Positions 63,001-64,000 of a DNA stretch of 64,000 nt are shown here, piece by piece. The notes under the pieces were generated by a model. The model did no database searches and was not told the origin of the DNA. It worked only from the letters and a program-made list of their open reading frames with translations. Numbering within the stretch: the first letter of the stretch is position 1; each line of letters opens with the position of its first letter. The stretch is from Chloroflexota bacterium. Its GTDB lineage: Bacteria > Chloroflexota > Anaerolineae > Aggregatilineales > J027. Where the stretch lies: contig JACRBG010000001.1 in assembly GCA_016234595.1 (NCBI GenBank), forward strand, positions 74,810-138,809, given 5' to 3'. Position numbers and translations under genes: made by a program.

Positions 63001-64000
63001 ACGATATTCAAAATCAATACCTTGCGGGTACGGAATTAGCCCTTGCGTCGGTTGCATTGAAAAACATGACCAACCCGATGCCGCGCATTGATAAGGTCGT
63101 CAACAGCTATCAGACCTATATGAATGCGTTCCGTAAGGTGCAAGAAACGCAAGAACTCTATAAACAAGCGGTTGAACAGGAAGCCGCTCTCGCCGCCGAA
63201 GTAGACTCTAAACAGTCTATTTTGACATGGCAAACACAGGTCAATGATCTTCAACAGCGGCCCCTCCAAGTTATTGAATTCATTAAAGAGACGGCGGTTG
63301 AACTGGAACAATATGCCAGCGCCAAAACAACAGGCTCGTTGGCAAGTGCAGACAATCAGGCGTTGCTGACGCTGCAACAATCTATCACGGATCAGCGTGA
63401 TCTGATTACCCAATGCCAGAACATCCAAAGTTCAATGGATGAGGCCATGACCAGCATAGGCGAATGGCTTCTGAGTGGGCAAACCATCGCGCTGGGTGAA
63501 TATCTGCCCAATCCACTGGTTAAAGCATTAGAACAGCATCGGTGGGCTAGTGAAGACCCCATTTATCGGGCCATTACCGAGGCCTATAGTATCTGTCGCG
63601 GGGCTATCGCAGAACTTGACCGGGTCATCCCCTCTAAATATTTCCTACTCAACGCCAAGCCAGATAAATTGCTGAGTGACCGCCTACGCGATCTCTTTGA
63701 CGACAAGCGCCAAGCGGATAAATTTAACTGTGTCTATCCTGCCAATATCAACAAATTTACTCAACAGTTGCAGCGCATTTTGTCGGAACGCTTGAAAAAT
63801 GCTCGTACCTCTCGCAAGGCCGATGCTCAGGCATGGCTACCTATCGTCAGTGAATATTATGTCATTGTCGGTTTTGAGAAACTGCTCAGTCGGCAGTTGG
63901 TAGCCCATTCGGCACGGTTAGCCGAACCAATCGTCCAGCAAGGGCGGCATCGGTTGGTTATGCACGAACTGCTGCCGCGCGTCATCAAAGAGCAGCAACT
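60069..64000 (+). CDS. Kinase-like domain fused to superfamily-1 helicase, 3' truncated by window end
   Basis: At least 1310 residues, open to the window edge. Residues about 18-290 are a Hanks-type kinase fold with VAVKVL (Lys49), but the glycine loop is YPKEGMFAYVY, HRD is HGD (Asp145) and DFG is DLG (Asp166). APEQ and YRSDIYSLG are intact. Residues about 310-660 are a region that I do not recognise. From about 672, LDRLDAEQRKAIEKAL and the Walker A GLAGTGKST (Lys702), with VVTQTGEMVDRLL after it, start a Dna2/Upf1-like SF1 helicase core. A long coiled coil (about 790-1150) is inserted. The remaining helicase motifs should lie beyond the window. The ATG lacks a clear ribosome-binding site apart from AGAGGG 8 nt or more upstream. 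Confidence 0.85.
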   Translation, partial: MTLLTPDPGLLGNTIINNRYQLEDYPKEGMFAYVYQAFDNQLERQVAVKVLKPLRTPNSEWVDHFRNEATALAQLENPYIVRVIEVDTDTNSGLDYLAMEWLGGQSLAEWRRTVANPSIENMLDIAIDICKGLQAMHDRELMHGDITPRNVYLEPDNAGWRAKLIDLGLMWQLKHTAPAELDGTLAYAAPEQLTSDSIDYRSDIYSLGALLFFLFSGQYYLPTPLINQNDDREQVRQVILSEPARSLQSVLGACNNELNNLLLAMLEKDLNARHPATVAEVERQLETILHSYEHETSTGSGRVKLERPSFVDNIELELELFIADRTAEDIRTQLISQMVSAGHLPESALRAPDQAIVPLLFQGGEAYDCYFYNEGSGVYESEHRLRIALATDSNNPHNLYYTEALRGSLVLECLKTPRYPNSLVVRRIYEASTDMGLQNNINIPARLKFTSRGAGSSTAQNIPDPIIELLKTKPKEIEADAQVMQRLGYWRSHVNAWKRLVSEREFEVEFVDYRWRNAPNNTVLVWFYLNEEINIPWERLRASVNEPLYLRHYAVATVDDENSHDILDSEDILLGIIERLDENTAAVQVRLDAGFLAQADSDEMFPQPGYLACKMLPDLAPIRQQAEALEALGRGRTPNSRLSRFIFDATQAAMPGENGELITLRRDMLLLDRLDAEQRKAIEKALNAPDLFLIQGLAGTGKSTLIGELCYQFANRDQRILVVTQTGEMVDRLLTTLPHHPSIRPLRVGKSRTGFTREAIVNTWFRRMALDASERLANRDHQQEMAAYLFADQGRLQLYVSTLEQDAEQRQQLEVNREQAHKLLDPVQNALATVQEREHELYTLTEHLLAASQAIKNDEAAEFEPTPNSRWRSEIFNVVMAPEYQAYLNRLVEAINLVEQAQPGGTKELLEEALNTQDYLMIQRLRQGVQEARNWAHRVTSVLSVGPLLAQSLEQSANLLGILQSDVDSLLKLASLYDDIQNQYLAGTELALASVALKNMTNPMPRIDKVVNSYQTYMNAFRKVQETQELYKQAVEQEAALAAEVDSKQSILTWQTQVNDLQQRPLQVIEFIKETAVELEQYASAKTTGSLASADNQALLTLQQSITDQRDLITQCQNIQSSMDEAMTSIGEWLLSGQTIALGEYLPNPLVKALEQHRWASEDPIYRAITEAYSICRGAIAELDRVIPSKYFLLNAKPDKLLSDRLRDLFDDKRQADKFNCVYPANINKFTQQLQRILSERLKNARTSRKADAQAWLPIVSEYYVIVGFEKLLSRQLVAHSARLAEPIVQQGRHRLVMHELLPRVIKEQQ

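Noticed and set aside
1-64000. CRISPR arrays, tRNA or rRNA genes, insertion sequences
   Set aside because: I looked through the intergenic stretches and saw no regular repeat-spacer pattern, no cloverleaf-like sequence and no transposase-like product. Short gaps leave little room for them.

Overview
This window reads as chromosomal DNA of a Chloroflexota bacterium, most likely of the class Anaerolineae. That is an inference from gene content, not from a marker gene. The supporting traits are several Ser/Thr kinases fused to other modules, secreted proteins built from PPC-type repeats, Thr/Pro-rich linkers before LysM domains, a YvcK protein with an N-terminal membrane anchor, and BMP-type nucleoside transporters. 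Base composition is moderate and even. I see no rRNA, tRNA, CRISPR array, insertion sequence or prophage.

Layout. 1-1175: 3' end of a glutamate synthase large-subunit gene, closed by a terminator. 1293-5916: a small membrane-anchored hypothetical protein and two translationally coupled secreted PPC-repeat proteins. 5913-8841: a CGNR-like regulator (minus strand), an MFS transporter and the AzlCD amino-acid exporter pair. 9014-13726: MoxR ATPase and DUF58 protein, then a membrane spermidine-synthase-like protein behind a palindrome-rich leader, then a TIGR01906-type membrane protein. 13752-20270: central carbon metabolism (yvcK, gap, pgk, a Ser/Thr kinase with TPR-like tail, tpiA). 20286-27002: a proline-tailed membrane protein and a BMP-type ABC importer (binding protein, double ATPase, two permeases).

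27084-39046 is one long collinear block and the best candidate for an uncharacterised system. It holds a tandem solute-binding protein, a 10-TM FtsX/MacB-like permease, a MacA-like lipoprotein adaptor, two ABC ATPases (one with a C-terminal AbrB-like hairpin), a LysM membrane protein, a sensor kinase and an OmpR-family regulator. Its leader carries three 11-bp direct repeats placed as a Pho-box-like site would be relative to a -10 element, so the block may be controlled by its own regulator.

39048-44282 (minus strand): a GNAT acetyltransferase, a secreted hypothetical protein, and an operon for the E1alpha, E1beta and E2 subunits of a 2-oxoacid dehydrogenase, probably the branched-chain type. 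44560-45460: two small hypothetical genes. 45693-50630: a giant Ser/Thr kinase - STAND-like NTPase - transmembrane - WD40 protein.

50664-59898 is a phenylacetate degradation cluster: thiolase, a crotonase-family enzyme, a cNMP-binding/DUF1003 membrane protein, paaA, a double-length paaB, paaC, paaD, paaF, paaG, a 3-hydroxyacyl-CoA dehydrogenase and a second dehydrogenase-like protein that has lost its catalytic histidine. The reductase gene paaE and the ring-cleavage gene paaZ are not in the window. From 60069 to the window end runs an unfinished gene for a kinase-like domain fused to a superfamily-1 helicase core with a long coiled-coil insertion. It is the most unusual single protein here.
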